From: an uncultured Pseudoflavonifractor sp. | GTDB lineage: Bacteria; Bacillota; Clostridia; Oscillospirales; Oscillospiraceae | Assembly (NCBI GenBank): GCA_947577065.1 | Contig: CANPTT010000011.1 | Location: 1-58,104, forward strand | DNA: 58,104 nt | Direction of reading: 5' to 3' | Position numbers and translations under genes: made by a program | The notes under the pieces: model-generated | Told to the model about the DNA's origin: nothing | Seen by the model: only the letters and a program-made list of their open reading frames with translations | The model's database searches: none | In this document: piece after piece, positions 39,372-47,615 of the stretch | How the letters are laid out: each line of letters opens with the position of its first letter | Numbering within the stretch: the stretch's first letter is position 1

Positions 39372-40814
39372 TTAGTCGGGCACTACGGGCACCGCGTCGG
39401 CGGGAGTGGGGCAGGTGTACCCCTCGGCGGTGGCCTTTTCAAACTCCGCCCTGGCCTTTTCCAGCAGCTCCGGCTTTTCCAGCAGGTCGATGGTGGCCGC
39501 CGCCATCACCTTTCCGGCGTGCAGGACCGCCTTATGGGCGATGGAGGTCCGGCCGATGGACACGTTCTGCCAGCTGTGACCCGGGGCGGCGTTGGGGAAG
39601 GCCGCCACGTGGATCTGGGCAGTGGGGGTAAGCCAGCTCACGTCCCCCACATCGGTGGAGCCGGGGGTGAACGCCTCGCCATCGTAATAGGGCATCAAAA
39701 ACTCGTTCATGCCGTGGCCGCACTCCTCCCGCAGGGCCTTGACCTGCTCGGCGATGACGGGGTCGTTCTTGGCCCCCTGGCCGGGAAGGTAGCCGGTCTC
39801 GGGATAGGTCTTGCTGAGGGCGTCGGCAAAGGCGTGTTCCTCCGCCGTGTAAGCGGGGACACCCAGGGCCCAGAAGTTTTCGTAGAGAAGGGCCTCCAGG
39901 GTATGGTTGGGAACGGTATCGGCAAGGCCGTCGATAAACTTCTTTTTAAAGGTGGTCTCGGTCATAAGCGCGGCCCCCCGGGCGATGTCGTCCACCCGCT
40001 TTTGAAGCTCCACCGCTTCGGAGACCCGGTTGGAGCGGACCATGTAGAGCACGCTGGCTTTAGGCTGGACCACATTGGGACTGCGCCCTCCCGCATCGGT
40101 GATGGCATAATGGATCCGGGCTTTGCCGGACATATGCTCCCGGAGGAACTGGACGCCGATATTCATCAGCTCCACCGCATCCAGGGCGCTGCGGCCCTTC
40201 TCCGGGGTACCGGCAGCGTGGGAGGCCAGTCCGGTAAAGCTATATTGGGTCTGGATGCAGGAGTTGGAGGAGCCGGTGGCCACCTCGTTGGCGTCGCCGG
40301 GGTGCCAGGTGATGGCAGCATCCAGGCCCTTCCACAGGCCATCCCGAGCCATAAACGCCTTGGCGGCGCCCCCCTCCTCGCCGGGACAGCCATAGAGGAT
40401 GACCGTACCGGTGGTCTTGGTCTTCTCCAAATATGCCTTTACCCCCAGAACGGCGGCCATGGCCCCCGCCCCCAGCATGTTGTGCCCGCAGCCGTGGCCG
40501 CAGCCGCCGGGAACCAGCTCCTCCCGTTCCAGACAACCGGGCTTTTGGGAGAGGCCGGACAGGGCGTCATACTCGGCCAGGATCCCGATGACAGGCCTGC
40601 CGCTTCCAAAAGCGGCGGAAAAGGCAGTGGGGATGCCGCAGATCCCTCTCTCCACCGCAAAGCCCTCTTTTTGCAGAGCCTCGCAGTATTTGTCGGCCGA
40701 CTTTTCCTCCATGAGGGAAAGCTCGGCATAGTCCCAGATCGCGTCAGAGACGCCGGCGATCAGCGGGGCCTTGGCCTCGATCGCGTCAATGGCAGTCTGC
40801 TTGTTCTTGTCCAT
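39372..40814 (-). CDS. M20 family amidohydrolase (AbgB-like)
   Basis: A 480-residue zinc-dependent amidohydrolase of the M20D group, closest in style to AbgB, the p-aminobenzoyl-glutamate hydrolase subunit. Metal-binding motifs are GCGHGCGHNMLGAGAM, YGCPGEEGGAAKAFM and ITWHPGDANEV, and FTPGSTDVGDVSW holds the late ligands. The ATG at 40814 follows GAGGTG; a GTG at 40823 lies within that site. It is the last gene after a polar amino acid ABC importer, so it likely releases an amino acid from an imported N-acyl conjugate or small peptide. No AbgA partner or AbgT transporter is nearby, so the folate-breakdown substrate is uncertain. Confidence 0.88.
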   Translation of the reverse strand: MDKNKQTAIDAIEAKAPLIAGVSDAIWDYAELSLMEEKSADKYCEALQKEGFAVERGICGIPTAFSAAFGSGRPVIGILAEYDALSGLSQKPGCLEREELVPGGCGHGCGHNMLGAGAMAAVLGVKAYLEKTKTTGTVILYGCPGEEGGAAKAFMARDGLWKGLDAAITWHPGDANEVATGSSNSCIQTQYSFTGLASHAAGTPEKGRSALDAVELMNIGVQFLREHMSGKARIHYAITDAGGRSPNVVQPKASVLYMVRSNRVSEAVELQKRVDDIARGAALMTETTFKKKFIDGLADTVPNHTLEALLYENFWALGVPAYTAEEHAFADALSKTYPETGYLPGQGAKNDPVIAEQVKALREECGHGMNEFLMPYYDGEAFTPGSTDVGDVSWLTPTAQIHVAAFPNAAPGHSWQNVSIGRTSIAHKAVLHAGKVMAAATIDLLEKPELLEKARAEFEKATAEGYTCPTPADAVPVVPD

Positions 40815-40865
40815 ATATAGCACCTCTTTTTCAGAAGTAGGCCCACAGGGGGCCGTCCCTATGGC

Positions 40866-41654
40866 TTACAGCACCTTGCTGAGAAAATCCCGCAGTCTGG
40901 GATGCTGGGGATGATCAAAGATATCGGCGGGAGAGCCCTCCTCCAGCAGCTTGCCTCCATCCATGAAAAGGACCCGGTTCCCCACCTCACGGGCAAAGCC
41001 CATCTCATGGGTCACCACCACCATGGTCATGCCCTCCTTGGCCAGATTTTTCATAACCTCCAGCACCTCTCCCACCATTTCAGGGTCCAGGGCGGAGGTG
41101 GGCTCGTCAAAGAGCATGACCTCCGGCTCCATGGCCAGGGCCCGGACAATGGCCACCCGCTGCTTTTGGCCGCCGGAGAGCTGGATGGGGAAGGCCTCCG
41201 CCCGATCCTTCAGACCCACCCGGTCCAGAAGGGCCAGGGCCTTCTCCTCGGCCTCCTTCTTGCCCATACCCTTGACCTTGATGGGGGCCAGGGTCATATT
41301 GTCCAGGATGGTCATGTGGGGAAACAGATTAAAATGCTGGAAAACCATGCCCATCTTCTGTCGGTGCTGGTCGATGTCGACCCTTACCATCCGGCCCGAC
41401 AGGCTCTCCTTGGGAACATACTTTTTCTTGGTGATATCCACGCCCTCAAAGATGATGGCGCCGCCGGTGGGATCCTCCAGCAGATTCAGGGACCGGAGAA
41501 AGGTGGACTTGCCCGAGCCGGATGGGCCGATGACCACCATCACATCTCCCTTGTTGATGTCCACGCTGATTCCGTCCAGGGCCTTGATGGCCCCCCGGTT
41601 ATAGTATTTCCGCAGGTTTTGGACCTGGATCATCTTATTATCTGACGTCGCCAC
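40866..41654 (-). CDS. Polar amino acid ABC transporter ATPase (GlnQ-like)
   Basis: The cytoplasmic ATPase of a family 3 amino acid importer, 262 residues. Walker A is [10 protein letters not shown], signature [16 protein letters not shown], Walker [15 protein letters not shown], and H-loop [13 protein letters not shown], which is typical of the GlnQ/HisP/ArtP group. The GTG at 41654 has AGGAGG seven bases upstream and overlaps the permease end by 17 bases; an ATG at 41633 is also possible but has no site. Coupled to the permease in front and the M20 hydrolase behind. Confidence 0.92.
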   Translation of the reverse strand: MATSDNKMIQVQNLRKYYNRGAIKALDGISVDINKGDVMVVIGPSGSGKSTFLRSLNLLEDPTGGAIIFEGVDITKKKYVPKESLSGRMVRVDIDQHRQKMGMVFQHFNLFPHMTILDNMTLAPIKVKGMGKKEAEEKALALLDRVGLKDRAEAFPIQLSGGQKQRVAIVRALAMEPEVMLFDEPTSALDPEMVGEVLEVMKNLAKEGMTMVVVTHEMGFAREVGNRVLFMDGGKLLEEGSPADIFDHPQHPRLRDFLSKVL

Positions 41655-42456
41655 GGCGCATCCTCCTTTCCACATAGGCGATGAGCTTGCTGGTGGGGAA
41701 GCAAAGGCAGAAGTAGAGGGCCGTAGCCACCAGCAAGGGCTCCATAATGATAAAGGTGGCGCCCTTCACCGCGTTGACGGCATACATGATGTCCTGTACG
41801 CCAATGGTCCAGGTGATGGCCGACTCCTTGATGATGACCACGAACTCGTTGGCAATGGCGGGCAGAATGTTTTTCAGGGCCTGGGGCAGAACGATATACC
41901 GCAGGTTCTGCATCTGGTTCAGGCCCAGGGAACGGGCCGCCTCGGTCTGTCCTCCATCCACCGACTGGAGGCCTGAGCGAATGATCTCGCACAGGTAGGC
42001 CCCTGAGTTGAGACCCAGAGCCACCACGCCGGGAAAGAACCGGTCGAAGCGCACCGAGCCGAACATGGTGAAGACGGGCAGCTTGATCATGCTGAATACG
42101 CCGTAGTAAATGATCAGGATCTGGACCACCATGGGGGTGGAACGCCAGATCTCCACATAGGCGGTGGCAAGAAAACTTAGGGGGTTAAAGCGGCCCATGT
42201 GGTAGAGAAAGCCGCTGTCCAGCTTGTTGCCCTCCCTGTCCCGCTCAAAGAACCCAAACACCTTGGGAAAGGCGTGGGAAAGCATAAGGAAGGGGCGGAA
42301 GCTGCTCATCCGCAGCCCCGCCAGGACAAGGGCCAGCACAAAGCCGATGACCACCGTCAAAAGGGCCAGCAGGACGGTGACGGCAAGGCCATCCTTGAAC
42401 ATCTGTATGTAGGGCAGCATCTGGGGGAAGTTTTCGATCTTGATAAAGTTTCCCAT
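41638..42456 (-). CDS. Polar amino acid ABC transporter permease
   Basis: A 272-residue HisM/GlnP-type permease with five likely membrane helices. The EAA coupling loop is [20 protein letters not shown], close to the family consensus, and [21 protein letters not shown] precedes it (in parts: [13 protein letters not shown]). An insertion between the first helices (about residues 50-80, [20 protein letters not shown]) is longer than usual. Only one permease is present, so a homodimer is expected. The ATG has AAAGGAG. Confidence 0.92.
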   Translation of the reverse strand: MGNFIKIENFPQMLPYIQMFKDGLAVTVLLALLTVVIGFVLALVLAGLRMSSFRPFLMLSHAFPKVFGFFERDREGNKLDSGFLYHMGRFNPLSFLATAYVEIWRSTPMVVQILIIYYGVFSMIKLPVFTMFGSVRFDRFFPGVVALGLNSGAYLCEIIRSGLQSVDGGQTEAARSLGLNQMQNLRYIVLPQALKNILPAIANEFVVIIKESAITWTIGVQDIMYAVNAVKGATFIIMEPLLVATALYFCLCFPTSKLIAYVERRMRRGDVR

Positions 42457-42491
42457 GGTGGGTCTCCTTTCGGTTCCGGGCCAAGATAGGC

Positions 42492-42524
42492 CGATCCCTC
42501 CCCAAACGGGAAGGGGAGGGATCG
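42492..42524 (-). terminator. Stem-loop between binding protein and permease genes
   Basis: A perfect 12-bp stem CGATCCCTCCCC (42492-42503 with 42513-42524) lies in the transcript just after the second binding protein gene. It lacks a T-run, so it more likely stabilises the upstream message or attenuates, raising binding protein over permease, as in the liv operon. Confidence 0.65.
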
Positions 42525-42546
42525 AAAGATTCCTTTTCGCGGGAGC

Positions 42547-43491
42547 TTAGCCGTCCAGCAGGCCCTCAATGATCTCGCCGCTGGCCAGCTCGTTGGCCTC
42601 GGCCACAAACTTGTCCATGCTGCCATCCTCCAGGGCAGCCTTGATGGCCAGATTTACCGCTGCCAACAGGGCAGGATTGTCCTTCTGCACGCCGATGGCG
42701 GAACCGGCGGCGGCCTCATAGGGCACCTCCAGGGCCACGCACAGCTCCGGATAGTTGATCTTGTAGCTCTCGGCTACGGCGGTCTCGATATAGGCGCCGT
42801 CCATCTTCTCGGCCAGCAGCTCGGCAATGATCTCGGTGACCTTGGCAAGCTGGATCTGGGCGGCGTCGGGGCTGTTCGTCTGCATCAGGTCCACCTGGAT
42901 GGAGCCCACCTGGGCGCCGATCTGGTACTCAGGCTTGTTGGTGGAGGCCAGATCCGGGAACTTATCCTTGTTCTTCTCCAGGCAGACAAAGGACTGGCCG
43001 CCCAGATAGTAAATTTCGGAGAAATCCATAATCCCCATCCGCTTGGGATCGGGAGAAAGGCCCGCCATACCCAGATCCACGGATTTGGTCTGGAGCTCCA
43101 TGAGCACACCGTCGAAATCAATGGGGACGATCTCCAGCTCCAGGCCCAGGAAGTCGGCCACATAGGCCGCCAGTCCCATATCAAACCCGGCAATGTGGGG
43201 ATCGCCGGCCTCGTCGATGGCATAGAACTCATAGGGGGCAAAGTCAGGGCTGGTAGCCACGGTGAGCTTGCCGCTGTTCACAGTCTGGAGCAGGGGCTTG
43301 AGCTCCTCAATGGTCATTTCACTGTACTCCTTCTGGGCGGGAGCGCTCTCCACAGGGGCGACGCTTTCCGCTGCGGGCTCCTTGGTCTCGGGAGCGTGGG
43401 TAGTGGTCCCGCCGCAGCCGGAGAGCAGAGTCAGGCTCATAACGGCGCTGAGGCCCAGAGCCAGGAACTTCTTCATTGTCAGGTTTTTCAT
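42547..43491 (-). CDS. Amino acid ABC transporter substrate-binding lipoprotein, second copy
   Basis: A 314-residue family 3 solute-binding protein. The lipobox is LTLLSGC (MKKFLALGLSAVMSLTLLSGC), placing it on the outer membrane face. Characteristic blocks are KLTVATSPDFAPYEF, AGFDMGLAAYVADFLGLELE and GSIQVDLMQ. It is a close tandem paralog of the protein at 43674-44627, but differs in the ligand region (MDFSEIYYLGGQSF against MDFSAPYSGDAQSF). Its own promoter carries an ARG-box-like dyad, which points to arginine or ornithine as the regulated ligand class; that link is inference. Confidence 0.9.
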   Translation of the reverse strand: MKNLTMKKFLALGLSAVMSLTLLSGCGGTTTHAPETKEPAAESVAPVESAPAQKEYSEMTIEELKPLLQTVNSGKLTVATSPDFAPYEFYAIDEAGDPHIAGFDMGLAAYVADFLGLELEIVPIDFDGVLMELQTKSVDLGMAGLSPDPKRMGIMDFSEIYYLGGQSFVCLEKNKDKFPDLASTNKPEYQIGAQVGSIQVDLMQTNSPDAAQIQLAKVTEIIAELLAEKMDGAYIETAVAESYKINYPELCVALEVPYEAAAGSAIGVQKDNPALLAAVNLAIKAALEDGSMDKFVAEANELASGEIIEGLLDG

Positions 43492-43520
43492 TTCATTACA
43501 CTCCGTTTCCTCTTGTGGGG

Positions 43521-43558
43521 ATATGAATAATTATACATATCCCGCTTTTAAATTACAA
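43521..43558 (-). promoter_or_regulatory. ARG-box-like promoter of the second binding protein gene
   Basis: On the minus strand TTGTAA (43553-43558) and TATAAT (43530-43535) are 17 bp apart. The -10 is inside the 20-bp dyad ATATGAATAATTATACATAT (43521-43540, one mismatch). Its inner 18 bases match the ArgR/AhrC box WNTGAATWWWWATTCANW at all but one position. Confidence 0.7.
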
Positions 43559-43673
43559 GCCCCGCCTTGTGGGCATCTTCTACAAACCTTTTTCAATTTC
43601 TCCTCTTGCTCTTTGTCGGTTTGCTCTATTTTTCCCTTTAACGGCGAATCCTCCGTGCATATTATTCATATTT

Positions 43674-44627
43674 CTACTGGATCTTTCCGTTCTCATCCAG
43701 CAGTCCCTCATAGGTGGTGCCCTCCGCCAAAGCCTTGGCCTCAGCCTTGAACTCTTCCATTTTTCCGCTCTCCACCGCCTCGGTGACCGCCAGATCGATG
43801 GCTGCCAGCAGGGCAGGATTGTCCTTTACCACACCCACGCAGGTGCTGTCGGAGGTAGGGTTCTTTACGTCCAGGATCACGCACAGCTCAGGGTACTGCT
43901 TGGCATAGTTCTCAGCGGTGGTGGTGGAAATATAGGCGCCATCCAGCTTTCCGGAGACCAACTCAGCCACGATGTCGGTGACCTTGGCCAGCTGCACGAT
44001 GTTGGAATCAGCGCTGTAGATCTCCGCCAGCTGAAGCTGAATGGAGCCCAGCTGGGCGCCGATGTCATACTCAGCCTTATTGGTAGACTCGATATCAGGG
44101 AACTGGTCCTTGTTGCTCTGAAGGCACACAAAAGACTGGGCGTCACCCGAGTAGGGGGCGGAAAAGTCCATGATGCTCTCCCTCTTGGGATCGTTGGCAA
44201 GGCCTGCGATGGCCATATCGGCGGATTTTGTCTGAAGCTCCATGAGCACACCATTAAAATCAATGGGCACGATCTCCAGTTCCAGGCCGATATAATCAGC
44301 AATAAAGTAGCCCAGCGCAATGTCATGGCCCGCCAGAGTGGGGTTCCCCGCCTCATCGATGGCGTAAAACTCAGAGGGGGCAAAGTCGGGACTGGTGACC
44401 ATGGTCAGCTTGCCCGGGGTCACCGTCTGGAGCAGGGGCTTGAGCTCCTCAATGGTCATCTCACTGTATTCCTTCTCCACAGCGGCAGTCTGGGCGGCAG
44501 AGGGGGTTACGCCGCTCTCCGGAGCGGGGGTCTCAGCGCTTCGCCCGCCGCAGGAGGCAAGCAGAGAAAGGCTCACAGCGGCGCCGAGGCCCAGAGCCAA
44601 TAATTTTTTTACAGGCAGTTGTTTCAT
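43674..44627 (-). CDS. Amino acid ABC transporter substrate-binding lipoprotein, first copy
   Basis: A 317-residue family 3 solute-binding protein, first gene of the operon. The lipobox is SLLASC (KKLLALGLGAAVSLSLLASC). SEMTIEELKPLLQTV and LTMVTSPDFAPSEFYAIDEA are nearly shared with the second copy, so both came from a tandem duplication that included the regulatory region. The ATG at 44627 has GGAG nine bases before it; the frame further upstream overlaps the promoter. Two receptors on one permease suggest widened ligand range. Confidence 0.9.
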   Translation of the reverse strand: MKQLPVKKLLALGLGAAVSLSLLASCGGRSAETPAPESGVTPSAAQTAAVEKEYSEMTIEELKPLLQTVTPGKLTMVTSPDFAPSEFYAIDEAGNPTLAGHDIALGYFIADYIGLELEIVPIDFNGVLMELQTKSADMAIAGLANDPKRESIMDFSAPYSGDAQSFVCLQSNKDQFPDIESTNKAEYDIGAQLGSIQLQLAEIYSADSNIVQLAKVTDIVAELVSGKLDGAYISTTTAENYAKQYPELCVILDVKNPTSDSTCVGVVKDNPALLAAIDLAVTEAVESGKMEEFKAEAKALAEGTTYEGLLDENGKIQ

Positions 44628-44652
44628 GATCACGCACTCCTTTGCATCTAGT

Positions 44653-44690
44653 GTATGTATAATTATACATACGCATCGAATAAAATGCAA
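44653..44690 (-). promoter_or_regulatory. ARG-box-like promoter of the first binding protein gene
   Basis: On the minus strand TTGCAT (44685-44690) and TATAAT (44662-44667) are 17 bp apart. A perfect 20-bp palindrome GTATGTATAATTATACATAC (44653-44672) covers the -10, matching the ARG-box pattern. A second, poorer half (GAATAAAATGCA, 44678-44689) overlaps the -35, giving the tandem box layout used by ArgR/AhrC. Confidence 0.72.
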
Positions 44691-44821
44691 GCAGAAGTTC
44701 CATGTTATTTTGCACAAAATATAGGCCCCCTCCCCAGGGAGCAAATATCTATGTCTCCAATTCTATTGATACTTCAATCATTTTCAGCGTGCGGTCCTCC
44801 AGAATCTTTTGCTCCAAAAGC

Positions 44822-44859
44822 AAAAACCAGGTCTCTCCCAAAAGAGAGACCTGGTTTTT
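44822..44859 (-). terminator. Terminator of the cytidylate kinase-like gene
   Basis: A 15-bp stem (44822-44836 with 44845-44859, left arm AAAAACCAGGTCTCT) gives a T-run on the minus strand, 11 bp after the stop codon. Confidence 0.88.
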
Positions 44860-44870
44860 TATTCATTTTG

Positions 44871-45470
44871 TCACTTGCAAAAATCCAGGATGATCTCCGC
44901 CGCCCGGTCGGGGCCGTGGAAGGAGGAGCTGACGCACAGGTCATAGTTCTCCGCACAGTTCCACTTCCGATCCGTGTGGAAATTGTAGTAGGAGGCCCGC
45001 GTCTTATCCATCTTCCGGATCTTCTCCACGGCTTCCTTCTCGGTCACTCCGTCCCGGCGGCAGACCCGCTGAACTCTGGCGTCCCAGTCAGCAGAGACAA
45101 AGACCCGGACCAGTCCCGGCTTATCCCGGAGAATATAGTCGGCGCAGCGTCCCACAATGACGCAGCTGCCCTTGGCCGCCACCGACAGCACCGCCTCCCG
45201 CTGGGCGTTGGCGGCCAGCTGTTCCACCGTATGTCCCGGCATTCCGGGAGCCAGGCGCTGCTGGCCCATGACCAGGGAGTACAAAAAGCTGTTGGTGGGC
45301 TTTTCGTCGTAGCTTTTCAAAAATTCCTGACTCAGGCCGCTCTCCTGGGCGGCCACTGCCAGGATCTCTTTGTCATAGTAGGGAACGTCCAGAGCCTGAG
45401 CTACCTTTTTGCCGATCTCCCGGCCCCCGCTGCCAAACTGGCGGCCTATCGTAATATAGAGTTCTGCCAT
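44871..45470 (-). CDS. Cytidylate kinase-like family protein
   Basis: A 199-residue P-loop protein of the cytidylate kinase-like family that is common in Firmicutes beside true Cmk. The N-terminus ITIGRQFGSGGREIGKKVA carries the modified P-loop, followed by YYDKEIL. VIVGRCADYILRD and a lid Arg-rich region RVCRRDGVTEKEA match nucleoside monophosphate kinases. YYNFHTDRKWNCAENYDLCV is the typical C-terminal block. Activity on CMP is unproven for this family. It is monocistronic. Confidence 0.85.
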   Translation of the reverse strand: MAELYITIGRQFGSGGREIGKKVAQALDVPYYDKEILAVAAQESGLSQEFLKSYDEKPTNSFLYSLVMGQQRLAPGMPGHTVEQLAANAQREAVLSVAAKGSCVIVGRCADYILRDKPGLVRVFVSADWDARVQRVCRRDGVTEKEAVEKIRKMDKTRASYYNFHTDRKWNCAENYDLCVSSSFHGPDRAAEIILDFCK

Positions 45471-45494
45471 GGTACCCCCTCCTTTGGTATTTTT

Positions 45495-45524
45495 ATTATA
45501 CCATAGCCCACAAAAAAATGTAAA
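45495..45524 (-). promoter_or_regulatory. Promoter of the cytidylate kinase-like gene
   Basis: Minus-strand TTTACA (45519-45524) and TATAAT (45495-45500) are 18 bp apart. Confidence 0.6.
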
Positions 45525-45590
45525 TAAAAATGTGGCCCGTTTTCAGAAAGAGTCGCCTCCTCCGGAGTCCACCGTTTACACAGAGGGCCG

Positions 45591-45624
45591 AAAAAGCCGC
45601 CTCCCATATGGGAGGCGGCTTTTT
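45591..45624 (-). terminator. oppA terminator
   Basis: A 34-bp perfect palindrome (arms 45591-45607 and 45608-45624, left arm AAAAAGCCGCCTCCCAT) with T-runs on both sides lies 25 bp after the oppA stop. Confidence 0.9.
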
Positions 45625-45648
45625 GCTTCGCTTGGGTTTCCCCGGCTA

Positions 45649-47433
45649 TTACTTCGTGCAGCGGTCGAAGAAGAAGTAGCCCAGGGGGGTATAATACATG
45701 CCCTTGACGTCGCTGTTCAGCATGTACTTCTGGGTATAGAAGTAGATGGGGCCCAGAGCCCAATCCTGGCCCATGATGATATCCTCCGCTCTGTGCATAG
45801 CGGTCATGCGGGCCTCGGGATCGGCGGTGGACTTGGCCTCGTTGATGGCGGCGTCGTACTCAGGATTGCTGTACTGCGCGTCGTTGTTGCCGCCGCCGGT
45901 GAGCCACATATCCAGGAAGGAAATGGGATCGTTGTAGTCGGCGATCCAGCCGTTCCGGGCAATCTGGTAGTTGCCGTTCTTACGGGTCTCCAGGAAGGCA
46001 GCCCACTCCTGGTTCTCCAGCTTGACCTCTACGCCCAGAGCGGTCTGCCACTGCTGCTGCAGGGCCTCGCCGATCTTCTTGTGGTTGTCAGAGGTGTTGT
46101 AGAGATAGGTGACGGTGGGGAAGCCCTTGCCGTCGGGATAGCCAGCCTCGGCCAGCAGCTGCTTGGCCTGCTCCACATTCTTGGCGTACTGCTCGTCATC
46201 AGTGGCGGGAGTCCAGTAGTCGCCGCCCTCGGCACGGAAGTCGCCGTCCTTGCCCGCCACGCCGGAGGGCACGAAACCAGAGGCGGGGACCTGGCCGGTC
46301 TGGGTCACGTTCTCCACGATGTACTGGGCGTCAATGGCCAGGGTAAAGGCCTGACGGACCTTGGGATCGTTAAAGGGAGCCTTCTCCACATTGTAGCAGA
46401 CGTAGTAGGTGCCGATGTAGGGCACGATCCGCAGGTCGCCGCTGCTGAGGAGGGCGGGGATCTCATCCACGGGCATATCCTCAATAAAGTCCAGCTCGCC
46501 GGAGTTGAAGCCGGTCAGCATGGCGTTGTTGTCGTCCATCAGCTTGAAGGTGATGGTGTCGGGGCCCAGCTTGTCATAGTCATAGTAGTTCTCGTTCTTG
46601 GCCATGATGATCTGGCTGTTGTGGTCCCACTGGGTCAGGGTGTAAGCGCCGTTGGAGAGGTAGGTCTCCACATTGTGGGTCCAGCCGTCGGGATCGGCGC
46701 TCACCACGTCCTCCCGCACAGGGAAGGTGGCGGGGAAGGCGCAGATCTCCAGGAAGTAGGGGCAGTCGTAGGTCAGGGTGACCACAAAGGTGCTGTCGTC
46801 GGGAGCCTCAACGCCCAGGGTGGTGGGGTCGGCATACTCCTTGATGACAGGGTTGCCATCCTCGTCCAGGACCACCTTGCCCTCGGCGTCGGTCTCAGGG
46901 ATGCCGCCGTTGATCTCGGCGTAGCCCTTGACCATGTCGATCATGTAGCAGTAGTCGGCGGCGGTTTCAGGGGTAGCCAGACGCCGCCAGGAGTACACGA
47001 AATCACCGGCAGTCACAGGCTTGCCGTCGGACCACTTGATGCCGTCCCGGAGCTTGAAGGTGTAGGTGACGGTGCCATCCTCGTTGGCCACCTTCTCATA
47101 GCTCTCGGCCTGGCCGGGGACCAGCTCAGCCAGATTGCAGTCCTGGACGCCGTCCACCAGCTCGCCGGAGTCGGCCCAGCGGTACAGGCCCTCGAACAGG
47201 TGGCCGGTCATGATGGCGCCGTCCACAGCGGAGTTCAGGGCGGGGTCGATGGTCTGGGGCTCAGAGGCGATGTTGATGTTCAGGTTGAACAGGCCATCGT
47301 TGGCGGCCGGAGTCTCGACCGCCTGACTCTCCGTAGGAGCCGGGGTGGGGGTGGTAGCAGTCTTTTCGCCGCAGCCAGCCAGCAGACCCAGCACCATGGT
47401 GGAAGCCAGCGCAAGAGAAACGATCTTCTTCAT
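45649..47433 (-). CDS. oppA: Oligopeptide ABC transporter substrate-binding lipoprotein
   Basis: A 594-residue family 5 solute-binding protein that captures peptides outside the cell. Lipobox LGLLAGC (MKKIVSLALASTMVLGLLAGC). The family 5 signature region reads YTFKLRDGIKWSDGKPVTAGDFVYSW (in parts: LRDGIKWSDGKPV, TAGDFVYSW), and GLYRWADSGELVDG and QEWAAFLETRKNGNYQIARNGWI-type blocks are present. It lies downstream of oppBCDF but has its own promoter and a structured leader, which would allow the high receptor level such importers need. Peptide length range is not visible. Confidence 0.92.
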   Translation of the reverse strand: MKKIVSLALASTMVLGLLAGCGEKTATTPTPAPTESQAVETPAANDGLFNLNINIASEPQTIDPALNSAVDGAIMTGHLFEGLYRWADSGELVDGVQDCNLAELVPGQAESYEKVANEDGTVTYTFKLRDGIKWSDGKPVTAGDFVYSWRRLATPETAADYCYMIDMVKGYAEINGGIPETDAEGKVVLDEDGNPVIKEYADPTTLGVEAPDDSTFVVTLTYDCPYFLEICAFPATFPVREDVVSADPDGWTHNVETYLSNGAYTLTQWDHNSQIIMAKNENYYDYDKLGPDTITFKLMDDNNAMLTGFNSGELDFIEDMPVDEIPALLSSGDLRIVPYIGTYYVCYNVEKAPFNDPKVRQAFTLAIDAQYIVENVTQTGQVPASGFVPSGVAGKDGDFRAEGGDYWTPATDDEQYAKNVEQAKQLLAEAGYPDGKGFPTVTYLYNTSDNHKKIGEALQQQWQTALGVEVKLENQEWAAFLETRKNGNYQIARNGWIADYNDPISFLDMWLTGGGNNDAQYSNPEYDAAINEAKSTADPEARMTAMHRAEDIIMGQDWALGPIYFYTQKYMLNSDVKGMYYTPLGYFFFDRCTK

Positions 47434-47500
47434 GGTATTCTTTCCTCCAATTTAAATTTGTATCTTCATGCCCGCAGAGGGCCTTGATACCGAAAGGAAC

Positions 47501-47549
47501 TCCTGCCCCGCAAAGCGGGGCAGGATATGAAATGGCCCAGGCCATTTCA
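47501..47549 (-). other. Two stem-loops in the oppA leader
   Basis: In the oppA 5' untranslated region TGAAATGGCC/GGCCATTTCA (47528-47549) and TCCTGCCCCGC/GCGGGGCAGGA (47501-47525) form strong hairpins. They lie downstream of the oppA promoter and have no T-run, so they may stabilise the message; readthrough from oppF would also cross them. Confidence 0.65.
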
Positions 47550-47582
47550 GCATGCTAAAGCGCCAAATTTTGAACGGGGTAT

Positions 47583-47611
47583 ATTATAGCACGGCAGGTA
47601 AAAATTGTAAA
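47583..47611 (-). promoter_or_regulatory. Promoter of oppA
   Basis: Minus-strand TTTACA (47606-47611) and TATAAT (47583-47588) are 17 bp apart. The -35 is just before the oppF stop codon, so oppA can be transcribed apart from oppBCDF, with a leader of about 140 bases. Confidence 0.65.
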
Positions 47612-47615
47612 GAAA

